Origin: Planctomycetota bacterium
Lineage (GTDB): Bacteria > Planctomycetota > UBA8108 > UBA1146
DNA length: 42,209 nt
Assembly (NCBI GenBank): GCA_013911165.1
Contig: JACETR010000018.1
Location: 1 to 42,209 of the forward strand
Reading direction: 5' to 3'
This document shows positions 18,628 through 27,242 of the stretch, piece after piece. Position numbers and translations under genes: made by a program. The notes below the pieces were generated by a model. It made no database searches. It was given only the letters and a program-made list of their open reading frames with translations, and had not been told where the DNA came from. Positions within the stretch are counted from its first letter, which is position 1. The number at the start of each line of letters is the position of its first letter.

Positions 18628-20673
18628 ATGAGTTCCGAACCACCCATGATCGACATTTTGGGCAAACCGGTGAAACGCATCGGCGTCATCGGCTCCGGGC
18701 AAATCGGTCCCGATATCGCCCTTCACTTCTCAAAGGTGTTCTCCCCCGCCGATGTTCCGGTGGTCGTGGTCGACATCTCGGAAGACGCTCTCGAAAGAGG
18801 TCGATCCAAACTCAACAAAAAGGTCGACCGGGGAGTGGAATCTGGAGCCTTCCGCTCTGAACAGGGCGAGAAGATGAAAAATGGAGTCGTCTTCACTTCA
18901 GATTACTCGCAACTGGCTGGTTGCGATCTGGTCGTCGAAGCTGCGACAGAGGACAAGGCCCTGAAAGGAAAAATCTTTTCCCAGGTCCAGGAACTGGTCG
19001 CGGAAGATGCGGTTCTCTGTTCCAACTCCTCCCATTTGGAGCCTGAAGTGATCTTCCACGGGATTTCCAACCCAGGCAGAACGATGGTTGTTCATTACTT
19101 CTTCCCTGCGGAGCGTAATCCCATCGTCGAGATCGTGCCCGGTAAAGAAACCAATGGTGAACTTGCACACGACATGATGGGCTTCTACGAAGCCATCGGA
19201 AAAATCCCGATCAAGGTCGGTAGCCGCTACGGCTATGCCATCGACCCCGTCTTCGAGGGTATGTTCCTGGCTGCCGCTCTCCTGGTCGAAGAGGGAGTCG
19301 CCTCCAGTCGCGAAGTCGATCAGGTGGCCTGCGACGTTCTCGACTACACCGTCGGCCCCTTCACCGCCATGAATCTGACCGGTGGAAATCCCATCACCGC
19401 AGTTGGACTCGACAACTACAACGAAAAGATCCACAGCTGGTACCGGACTCCTGAAATCCTGCGCAAGGCTGTCGCCGATGAAACGGCGTGGGAAGTCCCT
19501 GCTCGTGGTGAGAAGGTCGAGGTTCCCGAAGATACCTTTGCTGCCGTCCGTGACGCTCTTCTGGGTGCATACTTCGGCATCGTCGGTGAAATCGTCGACA
19601 GTGGTATTAGCAATGTCGCTGACATGGACATGGCTGTGGAAACCGCTCTCGACGTCAAGGCTCCCTTCCGCTTGATGAATTCTCTCGGTATGGAGGAGTC
19701 ACTCGCGCTGGCCAAAAAGTACGCAGATGGACATCCGGGCTTCCCGGTTCCCAAGTGCCTCTCCGATCAGGCTGCGACGGGCACCCCCTTCCCGATTCCC
19801 CTCGTTCTTCGTGAGGATCATGGATCCATCGCCCACGTCATCGTCCGTAGACCCCGTCACCTCAATGCGCTCAACAATGAAGCGTTTTTGCAGATCGAAA
19901 ACCATTTCAAGGAGATCAGTGGCGATCCCTCAATCGACGGAGTGCTGCTGACAGGGTTTGGCGTCAAGGCGTTTGTCTCCGGTGCTGACGTCGGTTTCCT
20001 GGCAAAGATTGATTCTGCAAAGATGGGTGAGGAAACCTCCAGTGGTTCCCAGGCATCCGTTCAAGCCATCGAAGATTGCCCCAAGCCGGTGATCTGCGCG
20101 ATGAATGGTCTCGCATTCGGAGGAGGCAATGAAATCGCCATGGCCTGCGATGTACGAATCGCCCGTGCGGGTCTCAAGGTTTTCGTCGGTCAACCGGAGG
20201 TCAACCTCGGCATCATTCCCGGGGCGGGCGGAACCCAGAGACTTCCCCGTTGGGTCGGAGTGGAAAAGGCTGCCGAATTGATGCGCACCGGACGCCCCAT
20301 CTCTTCCGCTGAGGCACTGGCCATCGGACTCATTTCTGAAGAGGTCCCCGGAGATCCCCGTGCGCTTCGCCGCCGTGCCACCGAGCTCCTTCACGGAGCC
20401 ATTCGTGGTGAGGCCCCCTTCAAGGGAATTGAAAGTGGTCCTCTCCAGACTCCCGATGAACTCGCCGAAGCGGATCTTGGGCACCTCTCAACTGAGGTGG
20501 ATCGGATCCTGCGGAGAGCCATCGTCGAGGGGTGCAGATTGCCTCTGAAGGAGGGAATTGCCTTGGAAGCACGGTTTTTTGGGGAAGTTTGTGCGACCCA
20601 GGACATGCGTATCGGGGTCACCAACTTTCTTGAGAACGGGCCCAGAACTCCGGCAAAGTTCGTCAACGCTTAA
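18628..20673 (+). CDS. 3-hydroxyacyl-CoA dehydrogenase / enoyl-CoA hydratase fusion (dehydrogenase first)
   Basis: Bifunctional beta-oxidation type enzyme that hydrates an enoyl-CoA and oxidises the 3-hydroxyacyl-CoA with NAD. The start ATG 18628 follows CGGAGG by seven bases, giving 681 residues. The NAD-binding motif GVIGSGQIGPDIA is at 19-31, and the dehydrogenase catalytic His is probably H156 (VVHYFFPAERNP). The hydratase occupies residues from about 395 to the end, with catalytic E502 (GGGNEIAMACDVR) and E524 (GQPEVNLGIIPGAGGTQRL). This order, dehydrogenase then hydratase, is the reverse of bacterial FadB/FadJ and matches the crotonyl-CoA hydratase/3-hydroxybutyryl-CoA dehydrogenase fusions known from archaea. 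No thiolase is adjacent. Chain-length preference is unknown. Confidence 0.9.
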   Translation: MSSEPPMIDILGKPVKRIGVIGSGQIGPDIALHFSKVFSPADVPVVVVDISEDALERGRSKLNKKVDRGVESGAFRSEQGEKMKNGVVFTSDYSQLAGCDLVVEAATEDKALKGKIFSQVQELVAEDAVLCSNSSHLEPEVIFHGISNPGRTMVVHYFFPAERNPIVEIVPGKETNGELAHDMMGFYEAIGKIPIKVGSRYGYAIDPVFEGMFLAAALLVEEGVASSREVDQVACDVLDYTVGPFTAMNLTGGNPITAVGLDNYNEKIHSWYRTPEILRKAVADETAWEVPARGEKVEVPEDTFAAVRDALLGAYFGIVGEIVDSGISNVADMDMAVETALDVKAPFRLMNSLGMEESLALAKKYADGHPGFPVPKCLSDQAATGTPFPIPLVLREDHGSIAHVIVRRPRHLNALNNEAFLQIENHFKEISGDPSIDGVLLTGFGVKAFVSGADVGFLAKIDSAKMGEETSSGSQASVQAIEDCPKPVICAMNGLAFGGGNEIAMACDVRIARAGLKVFVGQPEVNLGIIPGAGGTQRLPRWVGVEKAAELMRTGRPISSAEALAIGLISEEVPGDPRALRRRATELLHGAIRGEAPFKGIESGPLQTPDELAEADLGHLSTEVDRILRRAIVEGCRLPLKEGIALEARFFGEVCATQDMRIGVTNFLENGPRTPAKFVNA

Positions 20674-21022
20674 TATAAACTCTTTCAAAATATCAACTTA
20701 CGATATTTGGCGAGATTTCGAGAGGGGGCTTCCCGGTATTGCCGTGGAAGTCCCCCTTTTTCATGAATCGGGCAATACCCCCATTTAATGGGCAAAAATC
20801 GCCAAATTCCCTCTTTCTTTTTCAGACCGGTGGCGGCTATCCTTCTAGGCGTGAGGCAAGCCTCCTGCCCTGTTCCGCACAGGGCGACATGCCAGGAAGC
20901 GCGTTTCATTGGTTTCGGTGGGGTCAGCGGAGGGCTCCTGAGCCGATTTCTTTGATTTGAACGGTACCAAGTAGGTCCTCGATCAGGGAGCTTGATCCCG
21001 GTGAGGGCAGGAAAGGAACACC
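20674..21022 (+). promoter_or_regulatory. Leader/promoter region of the histone gene
   Basis: No convincing gene lies in these 349 bases. They hold the terminator of the previous gene (20722-20761), then two adjacent hairpins: GAGGC/GCCTC at 20853-20864 and GCCCTGT/ACAGGGC at 20867-20885. A long stretch leads to AGGAAAGGA just before the histone ATG. The tandem hairpins may belong to the 5' untranslated region. I could not fix a promoter. Confidence 0.45.
20722..20761 (+). terminator. Terminator after the hydroxyacyl-CoA dehydrogenase fusion gene
   Basis: GGGGGCTTCC pairs with GGAAGTCCCCC (one bulged T), followed by five Ts. Confidence 0.8.
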
Positions 21023-21211
21023 ATGGCTGACCAAGAAATGCTTCTCGTTGGAAGCAAGGCCAAGGCTGCTCTCAAGGAGCACGATGTCAATGTTGGCGGA
21101 GATGCCCTCGATGGACTGAACAGTGTGATTCATCACTACATCCAGCAGGCAGCCAAGCGCGCCACCGAGAATGGTCGTAAGACCGTTCGTGCTCACGACT
21201 TCACCTGCTAG
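21023..21211 (+). CDS. Bacterial histone-fold DNA-binding protein (62 aa)
   Basis: A single histone-fold protein of the short bacterial type described for Bdellovibrio. In sequence, residues 6-19 (MLLVGSKAKAALKE) fit helix 1. Loop NVGGD is followed by the long central helix at about 27-49 (ALDGLNSVIHHYIQQAAKRA), and then NGRKTVRAHDF at 50-60. This end segment matches the archaeal histone signature 'AGRKTI-x-x-x-D', with the RKT and Asp of the loop 2 R-D clamp. The protein stops two residues later, so helix 3 is minimal. It is likely a dimer that coats or bends DNA, which is inference from the family. The gene has its own long leader, an AGGAAAGGA ribosome site and a perfect terminator, suggesting a monocistronic, abundant product. 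Confidence 0.9.
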   Translation: MADQEMLLVGSKAKAALKEHDVNVGGDALDGLNSVIHHYIQQAAKRATENGRKTVRAHDFTC

Positions 21212-21240
21212 TCGTAGCCGTACGATCTTCATGATCGAAA

Positions 21241-21283
21241 AGAAGGAAGCCCGGTGTCACACACCGGGCTTCCTTCTTTTTTG
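21241..21283 (+). terminator. Strong terminator after the histone gene
   Basis: Perfect 17-bp stem (21241-21257 with 21261-21277) around CAC, followed by a run of Ts. The preceding As allow some use from the minus strand too, where the regulator gene converges. Confidence 0.92.
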
Positions 21284-21336
21284 CTTTCTTCTCTTTTATA
21301 CCGATCGATCAGGGTCACGATTGAAAGGCCCTGATC

Positions 21337-24300
21337 TCAGGAATTTCGACCGGACTCACCTTCAAAATCTTCTTTGCGGATGTCATGCCGTTTGAGCAGG
21401 TTGGAAAGCTGTGGTCTGTGAATCCCGAGGGCCTCTGCCGCACGCGTAATGTTTCCGCCGGAGCGGAACAGCTCTGCGATAATGTATCGCTTCTCCAATG
21501 CAGCCTTTGCCTCCTTCAGGGACATTTCCCCTGAAGTCAGACTGGCCACTTCCTGATCAAGATCTGGCTGCGATCCCGCCCGGAAGAACTCACTCCCACT
21601 CGAGGCCAGAGAAGAGATCTCTGCAGAAGCGACTGCGAACCAGTGGGGCAGAACTGTCACTGCCACATTCACCGGCAGGCTGAACTTATCGCGCAAGTCC
21701 TGAAGGACATGCTGAAGATCCTTGCAACGCTTGCGCAGATTCTCTTCACCGGTACCGATCAGGGAACAGATCAGGTGATCTCCTCCAGTGTGATACACAC
21801 CGTGTATCGGTTGCAGTGTTTCGATCAGACTGCGCACAAACACCTCGTCTTCACGATCCCGCAACAGCAGATCGAGACCCGGAAGACTGATCTCCATGAA
21901 TCCGAGGGGCTCCTTGTCCCTTTGGTGACGGAAGAGCATTTCGCCCAGATCGTCATCAAACGCTGCCCGTGATCCAATCTCACTCTGTTCGTATTCGAGA
22001 AGATCTGCGGTTCTGGCGAGGGCAGCGAGTTGGCCGCGGACCAGAGACATCATCTCGCCGATCCGGTCCAATTCCTGTGGCTGGAAAGGGTGACCTGCGG
22101 TCGGCCTTTCCAGAACAAGAACCGCACTGAAAAGGTCTGAAGCCTCAAAAGGAACCGCCAGCAAGCTTCTTCCCCTGAGTGAACCTCCTGCCGGGTGGCT
22201 TTCCACCCAGGCGTCCCAATCCGAATCACCACTGCGCAGGGCATTGCCTCGGGAAAGACTCTCAAGAGCCAGCCCACCCAGTGCATGTTGGGGCGGCAAC
22301 CAGTCCTCTTCAGGTCCCATGTCCACATCCGCCAGACTTTGCCAACGACGACGACGGCGAGCAGCGATAAAGCCCCTGGGACTCGGCACGACACGACGAA
22401 CCTCTTCGAGCAATCCCGCAAGAAAAGCCCTCAACTCCTGGTGCTGTCCCAACACCTGCATCGTCTGGAAGTAGGCGTGGTGACCGAACTCCTGAACCGG
22501 AGCATCCTCAACCATGGTGTTCTCAGAAACATTGTCTGCACGTTCCTCAGGAACTGCCACTTGGGGAACCGGCATCACAGTGGCGGTCTCCTTGCGGAAT
22601 CTCATCAGGTCGGTGAAGAAATCCTTGCGGCGGCGATCGTCCCTGAAGACGACTCTCATGTCCTCGGGCAAGCGTTGGGAAATTCTTTCCACCAGTGCTG
22701 AGGCACGCTCGTAATGAGTTCTCGCGCCCTCGATTTCATGTGTGGCATGGAGAACCCGGGCCATCGCGTAGTGAATCTGCCACTGCAACGGCAACAGGGA
22801 ATCGCCCGTGATCATCTGAAGCGCCTTTTCGTAGTTTTCGAGCGCCTTCTCATGCCCCTCTTCGTTCCTCTGACGGGCGATGGCTCCCTTCAAAAGGAAA
22901 CCCCTCACCAGTAAAGGCACCGACTGCAGGGATTCAGCGGTCACCATTCCGCGGGTCACGACTTTCAATGCCTCTTCGTACTGCTCCTGCTCGATGGCGA
23001 GCTGGGCCTGATCGAAGCAACTGGCTGCAACCACTCGCTCAGAACCCCTCTTCAGAGACAGTTCCTCGGCCTTTTTCAGTTCCTTGGCAGCAGCCTTCCA
23101 CTCCCCTCTCAAGAGAGCGAGATTACCCTGAAGGCGATGCCCCTCGGCCTGATTCTCCGGCATGTCGAATTCCTGTGACAGGATCAGAATCTGGCGCACC
23201 AGATTCTCCACCTGTTTGCGTTCGCCAAGATCAAACCAGGTCCAACCCAAATGCAGGAATGACTGCACGATGCCTCGGGTGCTTCCCTGCTTCTCGCTGT
23301 TGGAAACACTTCTCTTGAAGTATCGCACCGCCCGGGAGTAATCCCCGGAGTGAGCGTGCAAACTGCCGATCGAATTCAGGGTGGGAGAGATTTCAGCAGA
23401 ATCTCCGATGCGTTCACTCAAGTGGAGCGCCCTGCGGAAGTAGCCCAGGCTGCGCGAGAAATCTCCACTGTTGCGGTAGATTTTTCCCAGCAGGTCATAG
23501 GTCGCCGCGAGTGACTTGAGGTCCTGCGTCTTTTCAACCACCTCCATCGCACGGAACAGGTAACGTGCGGCTCGGAAATGCTTGCCCCGGTCGTAGTAAA
23601 CCCTGCCGATGGTTCGCAACAGGGTTCCGAGAGAGACCGCATCGTCCCTTTCTTCCACCAATTCGAGAACCCTCTGGTAACTGTTCAGGGCTGCAGCGGA
23701 ATCGCCCCTTGCAAGGTGAGTCTCCGCTGTGACCTCATGAATCTGACATTGCAGCGCGATGGCCTCCGGGTGGTCTTCAACCGCCGAAATCTCCTTCTGC
23801 GCCCTGAGACACAAGCTCATTGCCCGTTTGATATCGAGCCTTTTCAGGCGCAATCTCGCACGCATCGTGCTGACTCGCGCATGGGAAAGTGGCCCTGCTG
23901 CCTCCAGTTCTGCATTGGAAACCCTGTTGAGAACCTTGATCCCTTTCAGGGGCTCATTGATCTGCAGATAAATGTTGCTGAGAAACACCTGTGATTCGTA
24001 GCGAATGACAGGATCGAGACCCGACTCGGCAATGAGTGCCTTGATGTGGGTCTTGGAAGCCTGAGGTTGATTAGACTCCAATTCGATTCTGGCAAGGGTT
24101 GACAGAATTTCCCTGCGTTCCGGGGAACCCTCCTCCCCCTCTACATGCGACAGCAGTCTGCGACCGATATCGATGGCCAGTGGCTCGGCATAGGCACTGG
24201 CGAAAAATCGCATCGCAACCATTCCGTGAGGGATGGCTGCCGGGAATTGTTCGGCAGCGCTGAGCAATTCAAAGATTTCATAGGCTCTCACCGGATCGCC

Positions 24301-25683
24301 ACTGCGCTCGTCTTCAGCGAGTGCCTTGCCCAATTCGGACTGAAGGCGCCGTGCCTGGTCATTCGCCAGAAATTGACGAACTCCCTGAAGATACATCTCA
24401 TGAGCAATCGAATACCTGACCTTGCCCTGGATCTCCTGAATCAGCAGGTAACCCCTTCGATTCAGATCTTCCAGAGCAGAGACCATGCGCTCCTCTGTCA
24501 CTCCACAGGATTTCGCCAGCAACGCCGACTGCACCGGTCTTCTGAGCATGGCGAGATGCTCCAGTACCTTGCGCTCCAGAGGAGGAAGTGCTGCAAGTCT
24601 TCTCTCAACCAGCACTGTGGTAATCGAACTGCTACCGGCGCTTTCCACCAATGCCTGAACATTCTCATGCTCGATGGGTGAGGCCACTCCGGACTCTGCC
24701 AATAGCCGGCCCAATTCTCTGATCAACAATGGATTTCCATCACAGGCATTGCGAATCAGAGTCGAAATTTCTGCTGAAACGTCACCCTCCAGCAACTCCT
24801 CCAGAAAAGGTGTCGCCTCTTCCGCCTCAAAGGCCGGTACGTCCACGCTCTGGCAGAAGGATTGTTGCGAAAGATTTTGCAATGCCTGGATCGTCTTACA
24901 GCTGTCCTCTCCCTGACCGTGATCGGCGAGGAGAAGCAATCTTCCACCCGGTTCCGTCGATTCCTCATCAAAGGCCTCGGCCTCGATAATCGAAGAAGCG
25001 AACTCACCCGCTCTTCCCTCTCTGGCTCGAATGTGCTTCCAATCCCGGGTATCAGTTCCCCCTCCCAGAGGTCCGTCGGCAGTTCCCTGAGGACTGGAGA
25101 GGGAGCTGTTTCTGGCCAGAAACTCGACGAACTCAATGGTTCCCGGGTCACTGCGGTGAAGGTCATGGAGCACAAGAATCAGGGTTCTTCCCTGAGCCAA
25201 CTCAAAGAGGATTTCACCCAGGGCCTCGTGGAACTGGATACGGCCGCTGCGACCGGGGAGAGGAAGAGTCAGGGCATCCTCGCCCAACTCCTCCCGAAGC
25301 TCAGGAAAAACTCTGGCGAGAACGTGGGCATAACGCCTCCAGAGGGCAGATTCCTCTCCACTCTGGAGAATCAGATCCTTGATCAGACGCAGGACTGGCA
25401 GAAACGGAATCCCCTGTCGCTCATGACACTGGACCCTGCAACAGAGAAGGGGCAGATCTGTGTCGACCGCCTCCGTCGCCAGAGCATCATGAATCAGCCG
25501 GGACTTGCCCAGGCCGGCTGCCCCCTTGACCAGAGTCAGCGTGCAGGGCGACTTGGAGTCCGAATCCTCACGGGGATCATGGCCCTCATGAATCCAGTTC
25601 TTCAAATCCTTGAGAATCTGCTGCCGGGGCAAAAGCGTGATCGCCTCTTCCTCGGACAAACGGGTCGGTGATTCTTCACTCAT
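21337..25683 (-). CDS. Giant STAND-type ATPase/TPR regulator with GAF, degenerate GGDEF-like and Fis-type HTH domains
   Basis: A 1448-residue cytoplasmic signalling regulator. The start ATG at 25683 (MSEESPTRLSEE) has GGGAGG upstream. An upstream in-frame start is unlikely. In order, a P-loop ATPase of the AAA_16 type has Walker A GAAGLGKS at 54-61 and a Walker B-like LILVLHDLHRSD near 170. A winged-helix-like segment lies at about 358-435. A long run of TPRs follows, clearest at about 660-930 (AARYLFRAMEVVE, SLGYFRRALHLSE, RAVRYFKRSVSN). A GAF-like region lies at about 1070-1230. A GGDEF-like region has YHTGGDHLICSLIG near 1300, where GGDHL replaces GG[D/E]EF. The C-terminal Fis-type helix-turn-helix is GNITRAAEALGIHRPQLSNLL, at about 1410-1432. 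The ATPase/TPR part resembles MalT-like or PknK regulators, but the output is Fis-type. The ligand and targets are unknown. Confidence 0.85.
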   Translation of the reverse strand: MSEESPTRLSEEEAITLLPRQQILKDLKNWIHEGHDPREDSDSKSPCTLTLVKGAAGLGKSRLIHDALATEAVDTDLPLLCCRVQCHERQGIPFLPVLRLIKDLILQSGEESALWRRYAHVLARVFPELREELGEDALTLPLPGRSGRIQFHEALGEILFELAQGRTLILVLHDLHRSDPGTIEFVEFLARNSSLSSPQGTADGPLGGGTDTRDWKHIRAREGRAGEFASSIIEAEAFDEESTEPGGRLLLLADHGQGEDSCKTIQALQNLSQQSFCQSVDVPAFEAEEATPFLEELLEGDVSAEISTLIRNACDGNPLLIRELGRLLAESGVASPIEHENVQALVESAGSSSITTVLVERRLAALPPLERKVLEHLAMLRRPVQSALLAKSCGVTEERMVSALEDLNRRGYLLIQEIQGKVRYSIAHEMYLQGVRQFLANDQARRLQSELGKALAEDERSGDPVRAYEIFELLSAAEQFPAAIPHGMVAMRFFASAYAEPLAIDIGRRLLSHVEGEEGSPERREILSTLARIELESNQPQASKTHIKALIAESGLDPVIRYESQVFLSNIYLQINEPLKGIKVLNRVSNAELEAAGPLSHARVSTMRARLRLKRLDIKRAMSLCLRAQKEISAVEDHPEAIALQCQIHEVTAETHLARGDSAAALNSYQRVLELVEERDDAVSLGTLLRTIGRVYYDRGKHFRAARYLFRAMEVVEKTQDLKSLAATYDLLGKIYRNSGDFSRSLGYFRRALHLSERIGDSAEISPTLNSIGSLHAHSGDYSRAVRYFKRSVSNSEKQGSTRGIVQSFLHLGWTWFDLGERKQVENLVRQILILSQEFDMPENQAEGHRLQGNLALLRGEWKAAAKELKKAEELSLKRGSERVVAASCFDQAQLAIEQEQYEEALKVVTRGMVTAESLQSVPLLVRGFLLKGAIARQRNEEGHEKALENYEKALQMITGDSLLPLQWQIHYAMARVLHATHEIEGARTHYERASALVERISQRLPEDMRVVFRDDRRRKDFFTDLMRFRKETATVMPVPQVAVPEERADNVSENTMVEDAPVQEFGHHAYFQTMQVLGQHQELRAFLAGLLEEVRRVVPSPRGFIAARRRRRWQSLADVDMGPEEDWLPPQHALGGLALESLSRGNALRSGDSDWDAWVESHPAGGSLRGRSLLAVPFEASDLFSAVLVLERPTAGHPFQPQELDRIGEMMSLVRGQLAALARTADLLEYEQSEIGSRAAFDDDLGEMLFRHQRDKEPLGFMEISLPGLDLLLRDREDEVFVRSLIETLQPIHGVYHTGGDHLICSLIGTGEENLRKRCKDLQHVLQDLRDKFSLPVNVAVTVLPHWFAVASAEISSLASSGSEFFRAGSQPDLDQEVASLTSGEMSLKEAKAALEKRYIIAELFRSGGNITRAAEALGIHRPQLSNLLKRHDIRKEDFEGESGRNS

Positions 25684-26583
25684 GGGAGTCCTCCCTGATC
25701 GATGTCCCCTACCTTCGGGACCGTAACGAATTCTGACAATAAGGGTATCTGCAAGGGCTCCGGGCGTAAAGTTTATGGACGCTCCGAATTCACGATTACT
25801 CACAAGATGTTATTAGGGAATACTTTAGAAATACTCCCCGTCGTCCCTACACGACGGGGATTGCTTGGACTTGTTGACGGTACGTCGAGGCACCTGCCCT
25901 GATGTGTGTAGGGAGGGACAGGCGTCTAGGTGGCAAAAAATGCGTCGAAGCTCAACACAACTTCTGACCAACAACACTCAGCCTCCAGGATTGAGTGCAT
26001 CGCAGGACCGATTCAAAACGATCCTCTGTGGTCGATCAGCATGGAATCGGATCACACCGTCCGGGGTTGGCCTGGCAAGAAGCGGGATAAGCAGTTCTTC
26101 CGCACAGAGAGTGCGTGAAAACAGATCGATTTCCCCCAACTGCACAGGCGGGATCCCCATCCCGTTGTGACCCTCAGGTCTTCCCCTGCAAGCCTCCATT
26201 GAACTCAATCAGGCTCCGTGGCCAAGAGTGAGTCGATTCCCTGAACGACGGAGGCTCTACCGTCCAGATACCTGTGAGATCTTCTTCAGTCCCCTTAGAA
26301 ACAGCGCCCACACTTTGGTCAGTGCACATTTCGGAACGCAAATCCGCAATTACTGCGGATCAGATCACTACAGGGACAATCTTCGTACGTATGACTTTGG
26401 AGAGGGCTGGGAGGAGAAGGTAACGGGATGGCTCTCCGAAGAGGAATATGCCCAAGATAATTAACGACGTCAAGGACCCGATTTCAAAGTAAAGAGACCC
26501 TGACTGGAACTCCGGTTCAACGGTTCCGGTCCATCCGAGGCAGTCCCCAGTGGTCCGGAAGGTCACCCTTTCCAAAAATGAGC
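25684..26583. other. Long stretch without a convincing gene
   Basis: About 900 bases upstream of the regulator gene. Short reading frames here (for example 26228-26464 and 25865-26170) lack ribosome sites and recognisable motifs. The only clear structure is a perfect 9-bp hairpin CCCCGTCGT/ACGACGGGG at 25836-25859 with loop CCCTAC. An AT-rich patch next to it (25785-25835) could include the regulator's promoter. The stretch could hold a non-coding RNA or a decayed gene, but I see no direct proof of either. Confidence 0.5.
25836..25859. other. Perfect 9-bp hairpin upstream of the regulator gene
   Basis: CCCCGTCGT (25836-25844) pairs with ACGACGGGG (25851-25859). There is no T-run on either side, so it is not a standard terminator. 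It lies about 150 bases upstream of the regulator start, in its leader or promoter. Confidence 0.5.
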
Positions 26584-26615
26584 CCCGGAGTGGAGACCCG
26601 CGTTTCCACTCCGGG
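26584..26615 (-). terminator. Terminator of the small secreted-protein gene
   Basis: Perfect 11-bp stem (26584-26594 with 26605-26615). Read on the minus strand it is followed by GGCTCATTTTTGG. A second hairpin, AGCGAAGA/TCTTCGCT at 26621-26639, sits between it and the stop codon. Confidence 0.8.
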
Positions 26616-26638
26616 ACAATAGCGAAGACCTTCTTCGC

Positions 26639-27160
26639 TCAGAATCTGTTCTGGTACTGATGGTGGATTGTGAGCGGACGATTCTGACGACCTTTCTCAG
26701 CGACCCAACGCCCGGGAACATGAACTTTTTCCCGTTTCAGTTCACAACGGGCAGGTAGCGCGACCCTGACGGTGTAAGGCACTTGAACCGTGATCCCACA
26801 GATACATTCATTTCTGTAACGGACTTCAGTCCTGAAACCACCAGGAACCTTGACCTTTCTGGTCACGATCCTGGTGTGGGGTGCGATCCATCTCTCAACG
26901 ATCCCGCAAGGCAACCGCCTCTTTTGAACCCCACCAATACAGAAGTACTGAATCTGATGGGAAGATCGGATCGGAGAAACCCTGCGAGGCAATACGCGAT
27001 TGACAGGTCGAGGTGAGATTCTGCAACCCCCCTGCGTCCATCGAACACTTCTCGAGTGTCGCAAACGTTCGTCACCTGAAGCTCCGGCTTCCACACTCTG
27101 TGGAGTCAGAAACAATGCGAGAAGGATGACTGTGCATCCGAACAAGATACGGGACAACAT
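26639..27160 (-). CDS. Secreted basic Cys-containing protein, unknown function
   Basis: A 173-residue exported protein I cannot name. ATG 27160 is chosen: AAGGAG lies six bases upstream, and it begins with the signal peptide MLSRILFGCTVILLALFLTP, with likely cleavage after SVEA near residue 25. The mature part is strongly basic with six cysteines (as QGGC, YFC, RLPC, NECIC and PARC). It contains strand-like segments such as APHTRIVTRKVKVPGGFRTE and KVHVPGRW, a style common in short secreted proteins of planctomycete-like bacteria. It lies downstream of the pseudokinase gene on the same strand, with a palindrome between them, and ends at a hairpin terminator. Disulfide-stabilised envelope protein is a guess. 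Confidence 0.7.
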   Translation of the reverse strand: MLSRILFGCTVILLALFLTPQSVEAGASGDERLRHSRSVRWTQGGCRISPRPVNRVLPRRVSPIRSSHQIQYFCIGGVQKRRLPCGIVERWIAPHTRIVTRKVKVPGGFRTEVRYRNECICGITVQVPYTVRVALPARCELKREKVHVPGRWVAEKGRQNRPLTIHHQYQNRF

Positions 27161-27187
27161 GGCCCGCTCCTTTCCAGTGGCCTCCTC

Positions 27188-27202
27188 ACTCAACTGTTGA
27201 GT
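27188..27202. other. 15-base palindrome between the pseudokinase and secreted-protein genes
   Basis: ACTCAACTGTTGAGT is symmetrical about one central T. It lies 28 bases upstream of the secreted-protein start and could be an operator or a weak terminator of the pseudokinase gene. Confidence 0.4.
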
Positions 27203-27242
27203 CGGAGAGGTTCACACCATGAAAGACGGAGCAGAACCGATT

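Noticed and set aside
26228..26464. 78-residue plus-strand frame in the empty region
   Set aside because: No ribosome site, no similarity to any family I know, and atypical composition. It is too short to support.
26360..26575. 71-residue minus-strand frame with a hydrophobic stretch
   Set aside because: It starts at a TTG without a ribosome site and lies downstream of the secreted-protein terminator. It is probably chance.
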